NCBI GenBank assembly: GCA_034509735.1 | Contig: JACGWO010000006.1 | Span: 32,977,141 to 33,041,140 of the forward strand | DNA: 64,000 bases | DNA from: Sesamum alatum | Lineage: Eukaryota > Streptophyta > Magnoliopsida > Lamiales > Pedaliaceae | Direction of reading: 5' to 3' | Shown here: positions 1-12,188 of the stretch, piece by piece | Numbering within the stretch: the stretch's first letter is position 1 | Layout: each line of letters begins with the position of its first letter | The notes under the pieces: model-generated | Seen by the model: the letters and a program-made list of their open reading frames with translations, nothing else | Told to the model about the DNA's origin: nothing | Databases searched by the model: none | Made by a program: the position numbers and the translations under genes

Positions 1-1
1 C

Positions 2-1287
2 GATTTTGAGGAAACCTACTCGCCCGTAGCAATGGCCAAGTCCATTCGGATACTGCTTGCCATAGCAGCATGGCATGACTATGAAATATGGCAGATGGAC
101 GTGAAAACGGCCTTCCTCAACGGTTTCGTAGAGGAAGAGATCTATATGGATCAGCCGGAAGGTTTCACAACTGTTGGAGAAGAGCAAAGGTCTGCCATCT
201 CCAAAGGTCCACTATGGCCTCAAACAAGCTTCCCGAAGCTGGAACATACATTTTGATGAAGTCATACGGGGATATGATTCATCAAGAACGAGTCCGATCC
301 TTGTGTATACAGAAGATCAGTGGGAGCTCAGTTGCGTTTCTGGTGCTTTACGTGGATGACATCTTGCTCATTGGGAATGATGCTAAGATGTTGGGTACCA
401 CTAAAGCTTGGTTGTCAACGCAATTCTCCATGAAGGATATGGGCAAGCCATCCTATATCCTTGGCATTCAAGATCTACAGGGAATAGATCTAGAAGGATG
501 ATAGGAATGGCCCAGTCCTCGTATATTGAGAAAGTCTTGAAAAGATTCAAGATGGAGAACTCAAAACGAGGATTCCTTCCTATGAGGCATGGAATTAAGT
601 TATCCAAGAAGTAGTCTCCTAAGACTGATGAAGAGCTTAAAAGGATGTTGGACATCCCCCATGCTTCAGCCATAGGCAGCATACAGTATGCTGTTCAGTG
701 CACTAGACCTGATGTGGCTTTCGCTTTGAGCGTGAGTGCAGTCAAGACTATCCTAAAGTACCTGAAAAGGACTAAGAACATGTTCTTGATCTACGGCGGT
801 GGAGAGTTGATACTGGAAAGGCTATAGCGATGCTAGCTTCCAGTCGGATGACGATGATGCCAAGTCTCAGTTTGGTTTTTGTATTTAGACTAAATGGTGG
901 CGTGGTTACTTGGAAGGGTTCCAAGCAGGCTACCACGGCGGACTCTACCATAGAGTTTTGAATACATAGCGGCTTTGGAAGCTGCTAAGGAGTGGTTTGG
1001 TTGATGAGCTACATCCAAGGGTTGGATGTAATACCTAGCATTGCTAAGCCTGTAATTATCTTTTATGATAACAACGGGGCGATAGCGCTAGCAAAGGAAC
1101 CGAGATCTCATCACGATCCAAGCATATTCTTATACGCTACCATCTGCCTAGAGAGATGGATAGCAGGAGTGACGTTCGGTTGGACAGAGTCAGCTCCACA
1201 GAAAACATAGCAGATCCACTTGCTAAGCCCATGTCGCAAGTTGCCCACACTTACCATCTGAATAAGAGGTTTGAGGTCAATGGGTGA
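2..1287 (+). pseudogene. Ty1/copia pol remnant (reverse transcriptase to RNase H)
   Basis: This is the 3' part of a copia polyprotein, cut by the left edge of the window. The fragment starts in reverse transcriptase (DFEETYSPVA, then MDVKTAFLNG near base 100). It continues with the YGLKQASR block near 215, the catalytic YVDD box (LYVDDILLIGND) near 350, and the RNase H end (GAIALAKEPRSH, then ADPLAKPMSQ) near 1080-1240, stopping at 1285-1287. The reading frame shifts several times (near 175, 280 and 490) and has internal stops such as the TAG near 613, so it cannot encode a working enzyme. The polypurine tract and 3' LTR follow directly. The same family recurs in opposite orientation at 33127-36113. 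Confidence 0.93.
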
Positions 1288-1298
1288 TTGGCTTTAGG

Positions 1299-1311
1299 TC
1301 AAGTGGGAGAT
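1299..1311 (+). other. Copia polypurine tract
   Basis: The purine-rich run TCAAGTGGGAGAT lies just before the TG that opens the LTR. It is the expected plus-strand primer site for reverse transcription. The inverted copy at 35357-35370 keeps the same motif. Confidence 0.75.
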
Positions 1312-3540
1312 TGTTGGAATAGGTGACCAGAAAGCCAATAGGTTTGGCAATTTGTAACCTATTCGACAACTTGATGTAGATGTAATATTATTATGTGATG
1401 ACTAAGATGAAATTTCGTCACCAATGGTACCTTCTTTGTTGCGTTCATCTTACATTTGTTGAAACGGTGTTTAACTTATATCGCAACAAAGCCCACAGAC
1501 AATAGATAACAACTCGTGCAGTTGGGCCACGCATTGGATGGTGGTCATGAAACCCACTGATTAAGAGTTGGGTCTAAAACGTTACAAGTCGAGGACCTCG
1601 AGACAGGGCATCGAGAGTCCTATTGAGACTTGCGTCAAGATTCGTGTTCATTGGATGAGTGTCGTGTTTCATGGGCGACAGGCATGGACGCCTACACGAT
1701 CTTGATGGGTTGGTCGACTGGGGTCGAGCCGACTGGACTGACTCGCGGGGATCATCATATGGAAGCCTTGGAGGCTTGATCAGTATGATTGGTTTTCCCC
1801 GGTTCTGATAGTATGGGAGTAATCCTCAGACTTGAGGAATCATGGCAGTCGCATACACATGATGGTTGTATCTTGGATCTGGCGAGAGGTAATCATTCTG
1901 TAAGATGATTATCATAAGCCTTGTCCAGTGCAGTCAGAATGTGTAGCGAGGACGGTGGATTCCAAGAAAAGGATCCATCCCCTGTCAGTATGTGACAGAG
2001 GTATCTCCTATGCACTCGGAGACACGTTCATGCTGTTTAAAGCTGTGGCCACAGTGGTTGGTTGAACAGGGAATGGTTTCCTGTGTCGACGCAATGAAGC
2101 ATACGTGGTCTCGAGTATTAAGCATAGATGCCTAGTCAAGGATGGGAACCGACGCCCAATTCCATACCCTAGACTAAGGCCGGGAGACGGTAGACGAAAG
2201 GATCGTACCCGTACGGAATCGGCGCCTAAATGTTCACGCCAATTCACCTAGTCTCTAGTGCCATGGACCGTTGCTAGACGGCCACCCATGGCAACGGGCC
2301 CTTGTGGGACACGGGCCCAAGTCTAGCTGAGGGTGAACCTAAAGGGTCACACACAAATCACCGAGGAGGTTGAGAGATCGACTTGGAATCAATCTCGAAG
2401 GATAAATAAGTAATTGGATTACTTAAGGGAAAGTCCATTGGATGGACGGGCCGATATTGTATCGGGCTTTCATTTAATCGGTAAATTGGATTTTCGATTA
2501 AAATATGGAAAGTTGAGACGTTGAGACGTTGGATCTTTTAATTGGATTAAAAGATCAACGGGAATATTTTAAATGGACATTAAATTGGATTTAATGTTGG
2601 ATTCGTCGTAATTGGATTACGATAAAACCCGGTCCGTTAAATTATACCCGAGAGGAGAAATAACTCCTATTTTGGAATAGAAAAAAGTTGGACTTCTTTC
2701 CTTAATTAAACATGGCCGACATGCTCCCTTGGAGGAAGCAAAATCAGCCATGTTTCATGCTAGGTGGTATATTGACTTATCTCTCTTGGAAAGAGACAAA
2801 TCAACTCCAATCAAGCTCTTCCCTTTTGGTATGATTTGATCATACCATAAATTTTGGTAGACTTGATTGAAGAATTGATGGTAATTGATTGGAATGAATC
2901 TAGACATCCTTGGATGAACCTAGACACATTCCAATAATCACATTAATTATGTATATATATATTAGAATATACAACACCAAGCATAAGTGATTCATTATTC
3001 ATCTTTTCTAGGAAAAAGAGAAGACAAAATCCCTCCCTCTCTCTCAACTCTCGGCCCTCTCTCCCTCTCTCACACTTGTGTTCTTCACTTGATTTTGAAT
3101 CAAGAAGAAGAACAAAGTAAGTTTAAGAGAGCACTAATTCATAGTGTTCTTCTCTTAAACCGGTTCCTTCTTAGACCCGTTCTTTTTTAGCAAGAAGGAC
3201 GTGCGTTTCTTCCGGTGTGGTGTGGATCACCTTTGGAGAATCCATACGTTTTGATTTCGTGAGCATTCCGGAGAAGGAACAACGCAAGTAGCCGGGAGCA
3301 TACGCTAGACAATCAAAGGTAACGGTTTTATTACGCTTTGATTGTTTATATATATTTATCTATACCCTATGTGTTTAATATTCATATCTAATATTTACAC
3401 ATCCTACATCGAACCCCCGGTTGAGCACCGAATGGTACACCCCTTGGGATTCGTTTATTTAAATGTGATTTAAATTTACGCACTATTTCCTCGCTTTCTC
3501 GCTTCCGCTCGCGCTCCCGGGCGGATCCGCTTGTCCTTCA
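1312..3540 (+). mobile_element. Copia 3' LTR (copy A)
   Basis: The LTR begins TGTTGGAATAGG directly after the polypurine tract and ends GTCCTTCA at 3540. Its limits are set by alignment by eye to the inverted copy at 33127-35356, which starts TGATGTAATAGG and ends with the same GGATCCGCTTGTCCTTCA motif. Small open frames inside it (for example 2008-2247 minus) recur in every LTR copy and are not genes. The matching 5' LTR is outside the window, so no target-site duplication can be tested. Length about 2.2 kb. Confidence 0.88.
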
Positions 3541-4440
3541 TTCCCAACCCTTGGCCACCACTAATTTTTTGATTTGCCATCATAAAACTTTGATGGATAT
3601 CCATTTTTCTAGGTCGTCTTTTACAAACCTTATCATAATACTTGTGCAAATGAGTGGTACCATAATCAATTAGAGCCTTCGGCAGACTTTGCAATAGTTA
3701 CGCTTTGCAAATTGAATTGCCAACTTTAATTTTCTTGAAGTGGTTCCATGCCTTAGATGTTCACTTCTCTTACTAGTGTATTAAGACATGTCCTGAATCT
3801 CAACTTTGTCACCAGTATCTTTACCCATTTTCTATTTATGTATTGCTTTCTCTAGCAGATAGTTGAGAAGTATCTCCCGCTTCAGATTCCATCTATTAAA
3901 TTAAAACGAGAAATATAAAATACCCAAATACTTACAATAAGTAGACATTACTTTCCAAATACTTACAATAAGTAAACTCATAAGTGAAGACTCCATAAAT
4001 GAAGTCACATAAATGCAGAAACATAAATGAAGACTCATAAAAGCAAAACGTAAATGAAGACTCATAAAATGCAAAACATAAATGAAAACTCATAAATGTA
4101 AAAACACAAATGTAAGAAATCTAGCAAATTGATACCATAAATGCAAGAAATCTATGAGTACATAAATGTAAGAAATCTATGATAGCAAAAATGTAAGAAA
4201 TCTATCAGTACACCCAAATCTATGAAACATAAGCATAAGTCATTCTCAAATATATGAAACATAAACATAAGTCATTCTCATAAATCTATTAGTACACCTA
4301 AATGAGATAATGTAACATAAACATAATTAAGCAAAATATAGAACATAACATAACAAATTGATAGCCATTCTAAAAAATTTCCCCACAAACACACAAATCT
4401 AGAACTTCAATCCATCAAAAAAGACTAAAGATTTCAATCT
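3541..4440. repeat. Unassigned DNA with degenerate AT-rich tandem repeats
   Basis: From 3541 to about 3890 there is unrecognised sequence with a short minus-strand open stretch (3476-3694) that resembles no family I know and overlaps the LTR end. From about 3990 to 4330 a degenerate array repeats CATAAATG(C/T)AAGAAATCTAT-like units of roughly 20-35 bases. No gene is supported. Confidence 0.45.
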
Positions 4441-5560
4441 AGAAGCTCACAACACTACAGCGACACGAGCGGTGTGACACAAGCGAGAGGCGACAGCGAG
4501 GCGAGCGAGCATGGTGCGGCAACGAAGGTAACCGGTTGCGGCAGCTGAGTGAGGGTGGGTGAAGAAGTTCTCTTTTCTTCAGATATGAAGTCATTCTCAA
4601 TTTTAGTGACACAAGAACATGAGGTATAAATCACAGGAATTAACTTTCTTAAAAACCCCTTGTACACCTTGTAACACAAATTTCTTGTTTCTGAATTTAT
4701 TGAAACAAGAAAAAATATTATAAATGATTTTTGAATTTAATCAAATGTCTTGTGGGTGCGAAATCTCTAATATAAGCCTCTGATTGTTCACGATCTTCAA
4801 TTTCGGCAACTTCGAAGAAGGAACTTAACGCTTTGATCTTCTTCAACGTTAACTTGGGTCTTCAATAACGTTAATTGGGGGGTCTGTTGACTTATTCCCG
4901 AATTAAACGCTATAAATTTTGAAAAACTTGACTTGAATTCTTTGTGTTTCTTGTGGAATTGAAGCTTTGATCTTCGCCAAGGTGGATTTGTGCTTTGATA
5001 ACGTTAATCCGCGGGTCCTTCGACTTGCTCTCGAATTAAACGTCGGATTTGGATTGATTTCCGTGACGAACGCCTTGAATTTTGCTTGAACGCCAATGGA
5101 TTCTCCTTGACTTATGCTTGAGAGGATTTTGAAGCTTCTTGAATGCTCTCTTGCTTGTGCTTTCAATTGTTGTGTTGTCTTCAATTATGTAGAGAACCCC
5201 TATTTATAGTTGTAGGGTAGAAGACTTTTCCATATTTACTTGATGAAGTGGCGCGATTTGATTGGTCCGTCATCATTTGCTTCCATATTTGCAAGATGCG
5301 ATTTTATTTCCATATTGACTTACACTTGCTTAATTTGAAATATTTGATTCTCTTGCCCGAAGAATATGAAATTTGACACTTGGCGTCATTTGATTGCCCG
5401 AAAAATAAATATTAATATCAATTAATTAACTATTTAATTTAGGAATTAGATTCAATTATAATCCCAAAATATAAATAGAAATTGATATTTAATATATTAT
5501 TTTCCACATGGCGCAATTTTATTGGGCACAAATTTAATTTGTCTACAAATGCCCCCTCGA
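4441..5560 (-). other. Unassigned repeat-like DNA, possible LTR-type promoter
   Basis: A minus-strand open stretch (5184-4903, 93 residues) follows a TATA-like motif at 5201-5210. Its sequence is built from repeated motifs (CTTTGATCTTC, AACGTTAA, CGAATTAAACG each occur twice between 4810 and 5060), which suggests non-coding repeat or LTR rather than a gene. The stretch at 5530-5590 reads like transposon leader sequence. I do not recognise the element. Confidence 0.3.
5201..5210 (-). promoter_or_regulatory. TATA-box-like motif, minus strand
   Basis: The minus strand reads ACTATAAATAGGGG here, a good plant TATA box, with AT-rich DNA upstream and an open frame beginning about 20 bases downstream at 5184. 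It may be the U3 promoter of an unrecognised LTR. No transcript can be inferred from sequence alone. Confidence 0.35.
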
Positions 5561-7140
5561 GACTTGTTCACGGACAATGCTTCGAAGTGCATCTTGGAGT
5601 GAATAAGTCACGAAATTCTTTTTGCCTCCTTTTTTTTTTATATGCAACTTGGGGCTTTTGCACATGGGAAGTCCTCTTTTTTTTTTTTTTTTTCTTTAGA
5701 CTAAAGGGCCAAATTTTCGTGTGGGCTAATTCTCTTTACAGCCCAAAGCCTCCCATCCATCTTTCATTGATCCACTTGAAGAGAGCCCAACATTGATGAC
5801 CAAATTGGTATTGTGCCATTTTCTTTTTTTTTTTTTTTCTTTTTGTTGCAACCCATTGATTAGCTTGAGCCCACTTTAGTGGTGCATTGCACCAACCACA
5901 TCTGATCTCATTTCCTTCTTCTTCAAAAGCTGCAGACTCATTTTTTTTTTTCTTTTTTCTTTTCCCTTTTCTCTTTCTTTTCCTTCCTTTTCCTTCTCTT
6001 TCCTTATTTTCTTCCATTCTTTTTTTTTTCTTCTCCTCATCCCTCTTCCTTTTCCTTCTTCTTTGCTGATTCTCTTTTCCTTTTCTTTCTTCTCTTTCTT
6101 TTCCTTGATTTTCTTCTTTCCTTATTCTCTTCAGTTTTTTGCTTCTTCTTTCTTCCTTCTTTTTTTCTTTCTGTTTCTCTTTCTTTTCTTTTGCTATTCC
6201 GATTTCCCTGTTCCTTTTCCATTATATTCTCCTCTTTCCATTTTTCCCTTCCTTTTCTTTGCTTCTCTGTTTCTTCCCCCTTTTTCTTCCAATCTTCCTT
6301 CAACTTTTTTTGCTATTTCCGATTTTCACAGTTTTTTTTCTTCTTTCCATTTTTCTTCTTTTTCTTTCCAAAATTCATTTCCAATCGTAAATTCCCTTTT
6401 GTGCGCAGAATTTGCCTTCTCCTCGACAATTCTTTACCCCGTCCATTCCAGGCCCAAGATATTGGAAATTTTCCTTTCCATTTTTGACGCCGAAAGAGCT
6501 GCTGCGTATTCATCCGAAAGGGGGCTGCGTTGTTGTCAATTTTTTTTTCTTTTATTATCCTCCTTTTTCTGGCAATTTGGGTCTACAATAATTTTTGGAA
6601 AGAATTTCAATTGATCATAATAAGAAGTTGAATTTCCTTCTAAAGTTGCCATGAATTGTTATAAAAGAGGACTTCATAATACTGAGGACCCATATTGAGA
6701 ATTGGTCATCCCCGTTTTCAATTTTCTGCTTACTAACAGTGAATGTAAGGATAGAGAGAAGACAATTCTGAGTTTTCTTCTGGACTTCATTGGTGAGCAT
6801 TTACGGCAACGAAATTTTCCTGGAATTCTTGGCTTTTGTTACGACATGATGTTGTACACAACTTGGTTGTTGAATCGACTGAAAGAGGGGCTGCATCTTC
6901 TTTTTTTTTTTTTTCTTCCTCAGTTGAGTCTTCTTGGTTTCTTTGTTTCATTCTTTTTTTTATATCCCCACAGGTGAACTCCTAGGAGTATTTGAAAAGA
7001 ACAACATCGGTTTCCCTTCCTCAGTTTTCGGAAACAAACGAGGCTTTTTTTTTTTCTTTCTTTATTTTTCCTGAATTCACGAGAACCAACCATGTACTCT
7101 TTTTTTTTTTTCATTTTTTCCCCTGGCTTTTTGATAGGTT
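5561..7140. repeat. Polypyrimidine-rich low-complexity region
   Basis: The plus strand is dominated by T runs and TTTTC/TTCC units, most densely from 5938 to 6375, with further T tracts at 5680-5695, 5824-5840, 6900-6914 and 7100-7111. The overlapping open frames on both strands (Phe/Ser/Leu-rich on plus, Lys/Glu/Arg-rich on minus) are by-products of base composition. It lies just upstream of the PMD pseudogene start at 7146 and may be its 5' leader or an intron, but no splice sites are firm. Confidence 0.6.
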
Positions 7141-7145
7141 CCTAG

Positions 7146-10100
7146 ATGGTTTATTTCAAGGATATTTCTGAAAGATTGTGGATCGTTCTGGGAAATAGCG
7201 TGAATGCGGAAGCGCGGTATAAAATTAAAATACAAAAATTAAAACATGCTTTGAATTAATTAAAGAACACGTTCAAGGGGTGCACCCTTGAAGGTTTCCC
7301 GGGTATTCCGGTGTATCACATGAATTAAAAGCATACAAAAATAATTATGGAGGCCATAGGGATTAAAATAAAGAGAAACGAAAATTTAAACCGGAACCGA
7401 CCCGATTGTCGTTTTCGTCTTCTAACCGGTACTCGCGTTGTTTCCCGTTTTGCACCAAATCTCGTGTTCGAGATTCTCCAAACAGTAGCACGCAATCCAC
7501 CCACGTATCTTGCACGTCGTAGCTAGCGAACGAACAAGTATTTTGGAGAGGATGAATTAATTACACGTTATTAATTAACAGTATTGATTCTCCTAAGTTC
7601 GATTCTTCCAAGAACAAAAGAACAAGAAAAATATTTTCTTGTGAGAGAGAGAGTGGGCGGACGAGTGGGGAGAGAGGGAGAGCCGAAATTTTGTGTGTGT
7701 GAGTGTGTGTGTGTGTGTGTTGGAATTTCATCACTCTTCAAATAGTGAGGTGCTAGGACTATTTATAGAGGAGGAGTTTAATCCTCTTTAAACTCAACTC
7801 TAAAGAAGACTATTTTGACTAGGATTTTGACCTAGTCAAAGTCCTAGTCAAAGTAGTGTTTGACCTAGTCAATATCCTAGCCATTCATCTCTCCCTTACC
7901 ATCTCAACCATTAATTTAATTTAATGGAATATTTAAAACCTATTTAAATATTCCAAGGCCAAATAAATAAATATATATAAATATAAATATTTATTCTAGG
8001 CCCATTAAATTAATTTTCTAATAAATCTAATTTATTAGATTAATCCCTTTTCAAATAAAAGGAATTAATTCTTCAAGAAAATAAAGGACCCCTATTAAAT
8101 CCAATTTAATCATTCCTTTTCTCCAATATTTAATTCTAAATTAAATAGTTAGTGTGTGTGGATTGTGTGTGACTCTTTAGGTTCACCTTTCAGCTAGACT
8201 TGGTCGGATTCCTAGAATCCGTCCGTTACCATGGGTGGCCATCTAGCAACGGTCCATGGCACTAGAGACTAGGTGAATATTTGGGGATGAACATTTAAGC
8301 TCTAACAGTACACTCGTCCTTCTGTTTACGGTCTCACCACTTAGGGTCTAGGGCACGGAAAATGCAGGTATCCATTATGGACCTAAGTGTCGGTCTGTCC
8401 TCACTAAACGCCGCAAGGGAAACCTTCCCTTCTGTTTAGTTACTGTGGCCACAGATTTTAGGGACAAGACACAGAGCATACGTGAGACTCAACTGTCAAT
8501 GCCTTTAGACAGGAGACAGATCCTTTCTTGGAAACTACTGTCACTCTGCACACCAAAGTTGCACTAGACATGGCTTATGACTACACAGGTAAGATACAGA
8601 CCTGATATACAGGTAAACTCAGTAGTTCCTCAAGTCAAAGGACTTGACCTGTACTGTTGGAACCGGGAACACACGTCATACCTAGCCGACCCTACTCAAG
8701 GCCCTCCGTAAGCGGTCCCCGCGAGTCACCTCAGTCAGCCGCTTCCTAGCAGGCTAACCCACTAACACTGCTTACACGACCCTCGTCCCCCGTCCATGAA
8801 ATACGACAGCAGATGCTTAGTGCAAGTCTCAAGGGGAATCTCGGTACCCATTTTCGAGATTCCTTGACTTGGAGATTTCCGGACTGATTCGGCGGGACTA
8901 ATTTCATGGACCTACCTCCAAGCGTAGTCCCAATCCCCGAAACATGTTTTCAGCCCGTGGGCTTTGTTCGCGTAGTGAACAGATACATAATGCAGATGAA
9001 AGTGAACGCAAACAAAGTAATGCCAAATGAATTCACTTCTTTATTCATTAATAAATTTATCAAAACACTGAAATTGTCTAGACATAGGTTACATTTTGCC
9101 CGCCAAGATTGGCTATATGGTCACCTATTCTAACAATTTCATCTTCTTCCGGAGTGCAACATTTGGTTATTCTTGATGGCGAGAAGCAATCCGAGGATAA
9201 GGAAACAACTTTGATGACTCACGCTCCTCTTATTGGTCGATATGCGAAACAATGGCCAAGATTGACAAATTCCCTTTACACGGAGCAATGGTCTCGAGAG
9301 GTTCCATTGAGCAAGACGTCCAAGGCGTGGTCTTTGCAAGCAACTCATCACCGTCGTTCCAACGAACCTAGTCACCTATCAACATTAAGCCGCCGCATCA
9401 TTGAAGGCAAAGCCAAGTGGGGAGACGCCATTCAATTTTTCGGTGAATTTCGCTATATCAAAGGCTATTGGGAGTGGACTGAAGACATCCTTAGCCGATG
9501 CGAGAACAAACTAATTGCTACTCAAGTATACGACTCCGTGTACGCCTCGTTGTTCACTTATGTCCGCAACTCTGATATCGTCAAAGCATTTTCCGAGGCG
9601 TGATGCCATCACCAACACTCTTTTGACGTCCTTTGGAGAGTTGTCGATCTCACTGTGGGACTTGCATGGCCTCGCTGGACTTCAATGACCGGACTCCTCT
9701 ATGATAAAGTTGTTTCAAGTGCCAAGGAGCTTGACGCGTTGACGAAACGGGACGAAGATTTGTGCCTCGCTCTTGCAGGTCCTTGCTCCACGCCTATCAT
9801 TTGCTTCAAGGAAGTAGTAGCGGAGGTCAACTTTCTCAAGTCTCTGCCAACAAATGGATCAAGTTTTGGTTTAAAAGGACTACGAAGTATTGCGAGCCTC
9901 CTCCGCGTAAAGAGAAAAAGGTGGTTCATCCCAAGTCAACTCATAATCCTTCCGGGACCTTCGCAATGCATGGCAAGTGGTCCACCGCAGATGAAGCGAT
10001 ATTTTCGAAACTTGGCATTGAAGGGAGCTTAAAAGAAGAGACGTTCTTGGCAGCATACTTGGTGTGTTGGCTATGTACTTTCGTTCTTCCCACTGATGAC

Positions 10101-10334
10101 ATTGGTTCAATACGTCCAAGCACTTTCAAAGTGGCGAGTATCATGGCATCCGGTAGAAAGGTTGGTCTAGTCGTTCCTGTCTTGGCGAGTATTTACAAAG
10201 GTTTGAACAAGATCTCCAACTCTCCAAGACCGACTCGTGTGTATTCTCCATTTCCGATTCATTTTGTTTATAGTTGGATAGCACACTATTTCAAGAATCA
10301 AGAACATCGAAATAAATGCTATCCGAAAAAATAG
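7146..10334 (+). pseudogene. Plant mobile domain (PMD, aminotransferase-like) pseudogene split by a solo LTR
   Basis: PMD proteins (MAIN/MAIL-like; also carried by some transposons) are plant proteins linked to silencing and genome stability. An ATG at 7146 opens a frame that meets a solo LTR after ATTTC at 7168; the same frame resumes at 9141 after the second ATTTC. Recognisable blocks follow: LIGRYAKQWPRL near 9225, EFRYIKGYWEWTEDIL near 9445, TGLLYDKVV near 9690, PRSCRSLLHAYHLLQ near 9765, PKSTHNPSGTF near 9930, WLCTFVLPTDDIGSIRPSTF near 10065 and VGLVVPVLASIYKGLN near 10165. It ends at the TAG of 10332-10334. Besides the LTR there is a TGA at 9601 where a Trp codon is expected, and frameshifts between 9600 and 9780. 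The family assignment is firm; whether it was a host gene or a transposon passenger is unknown. Confidence 0.85.
7169..9135 (-). mobile_element. Solo copia-type LTR inserted in the PMD gene
   Basis: The segment starts TGAAAGATTG at 7169 and ends CTATTCTAACA at 9135, and is flanked by the exact 5-bp duplication ATTTC (7164-7168 and 9136-9140). Read on the minus strand it begins TGTTAGAATAGGTGACC, very close to the start of copia copy A (TGTTGGAATAGGTGACC). It shares the internal block ACCATGGGTGGCCATCTAGC (near 8230) with the other LTRs. It contains no polyprotein, primer site or second LTR, so it is a solo LTR left by LTR-LTR recombination. It belongs to a subfamily clearly diverged from copies A and B. 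Confidence 0.9.
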
Positions 10335-12110
10335 CTAATTAAGAATTATGTCCAAATTTGAAAAATAAGTAAAAATAATATATTTCACGTTTTTTCTAAG
10401 AACATACTTTATTCTTCTTTATTAAGCATTTATTTACCATAAATATTTTTAACAAAGCATAAATTTTGTCAACTAAATAATGCAAGTTTTGAAAAATAAG
10501 AAAGGTGGACTTTGAAAATTAAGGAAGGTAATTAATCATTAATATTCACCACAAATAGTTACCTATCAAATAAAATATTTTTACAATTAAAAAAATTCTA
10601 AATTTTAAGAATTCACCATTTAGTCAAAATTAAAGGATTTGGGTTAAAGGACCTCCTTCAAATATAATATATAATAGATTATCAATATGACAATACCCTT
10701 GATGTAAACAGTCGCCCAACAACTAACCTAATTGTTAGTTTCTACTAGGTTTGCATCCATTTTTCTGGTGATTGACCAAAATATTATCAACTATAATTAT
10801 AATGTTTGCTTATTTTTAAAATTTTTTTTGAATTTTTAATGGACTAAGTAGACATTTTTTTCTTAAAATATTTTTCAAAATTTTCCATCCACTTCGTCCT
10901 TTTTTGTTTTAAAATTTTATATTTTATTTTGTATAAGAAAAATAAAAATGTTCAATAAGAACAAAATAGACGATTCCAGGCTCCCTCATGAGGATTACAT
11001 AATTTTATCAAATATAAAAGAATATTTATAATATATTAAATAGCATGTAAGTATTTGTATATATATAAAATTTTAAAAGAAGATAAAAAACCCTTTTTTT
11101 CCTTATCGACACCAAAAACCACAGTGGCAAAGATGGTTTTGCATCAAACCCATCGTTTGTCTACTCCAAAATCCACAGTTTACCTCAAAAATATTATAAA
11201 TAAATTATTAAAATATATATTTTTCTCGTTAAGAATTTATTGAAATATAAATATTGAGAAGTGCTACAAGAAGGTTTACATTAAAGTTCAAGGTATATAT
11301 GATTGGTAAAACATGGAGCATGTAATAGGACAGCCAATTGGGGGAAAGAATTGCACGAATTTCTATGCCAATGAAGTCACGGGCCTGCAGTTTGTGGTCA
11401 TTGGCCGATCTTGTGATCAAAATATCAATTTCCAACTAATCATATTTCAGTACTAAAAGTTAGCCATTCCACTTGTGATTCGAGCACAAATCTCGTTAAT
11501 GTATACTTAATTACTATTAACAGATAATTATATATAAAATAAACACCATGTTTAAGCATTTGGTCTTTAGCTTTGTCTTAAGGGCTTTGTTTATTACCAA
11601 ATATAATTATACAATAGATTTCTAATCTCTTGTGGGTCAAAAAGATTAGAAAAGAGTGAAAAGACAATGAATTAGGAATTTACAAGATTCTTTTGCCTTG
11701 TGTTTGGATATGTACGAATACGGATTTGTGGCATGAAGTTTTTTAATTACAGAGAGATAGTACTTTTTGTCCCATATTTTAGGGTTGGTATACTTTTCAT
11801 CGTAATAGTTATCGAATTCTGATTAATGGTCACAAAAGTTATAAAAATTCTAATTTTTAGTTATTTTAATGAAAAAAGCCACGTGAAATGGGATCATTAA
11901 TCATAACTCCGTGACTTAAATTTACCCTTAATTAAACTTAAATAATTGTAACTTAAATCAAACAAATAAGCCCAATAGTTTTATTAGTATGAATTTAAAA
12001 TATTTAATGTGAAAACTCTCTAATCCAAACACTATCCATCAAGATCCAAATTTGCCAACCCTTGTTTCACATGTCTACTGATGAACTGTTACCCAACATT
12101 TTCTTGCATT
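10335..12110. other. AT-rich intergenic DNA
   Basis: No gene is supported. Short open frames (11055-11243 plus, 11229-11435 minus) have no recognisable motif. The last few hundred bases are the likely upstream region of the HyPRP gene. Confidence 0.6.
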
Positions 12111-12117
12111 CCACCCC

Positions 12118-12125
12118 TATAAATA
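12118..12125 (+). promoter_or_regulatory. TATA box of the HyPRP gene
   Basis: TATAAATA lies 64 bases before the ATG at 12189, a normal spacing for a plant TATA box and a short 5' leader of roughly 30-40 bases. Confidence 0.75.
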
Positions 12126-12188
12126 CCCTCCCCAAGAATCATTACCAGCCACCAACACAAACTGTCCATTGTCTGAAATTCTTGAGCA

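Noticed and set aside
2008..2247. Open frame recurring as 34418-34657 in the inverted copy
   Set aside because: It lies in the same part of each copia LTR, on the strand opposite to the retrotransposon transcript, and has no protein family features. It is LTR sequence.
6063..6614. 183-codon Phe/Ser/Leu-rich open frame
   Set aside because: It is produced by the polypyrimidine tract; overlapping frames on both strands are equally open.
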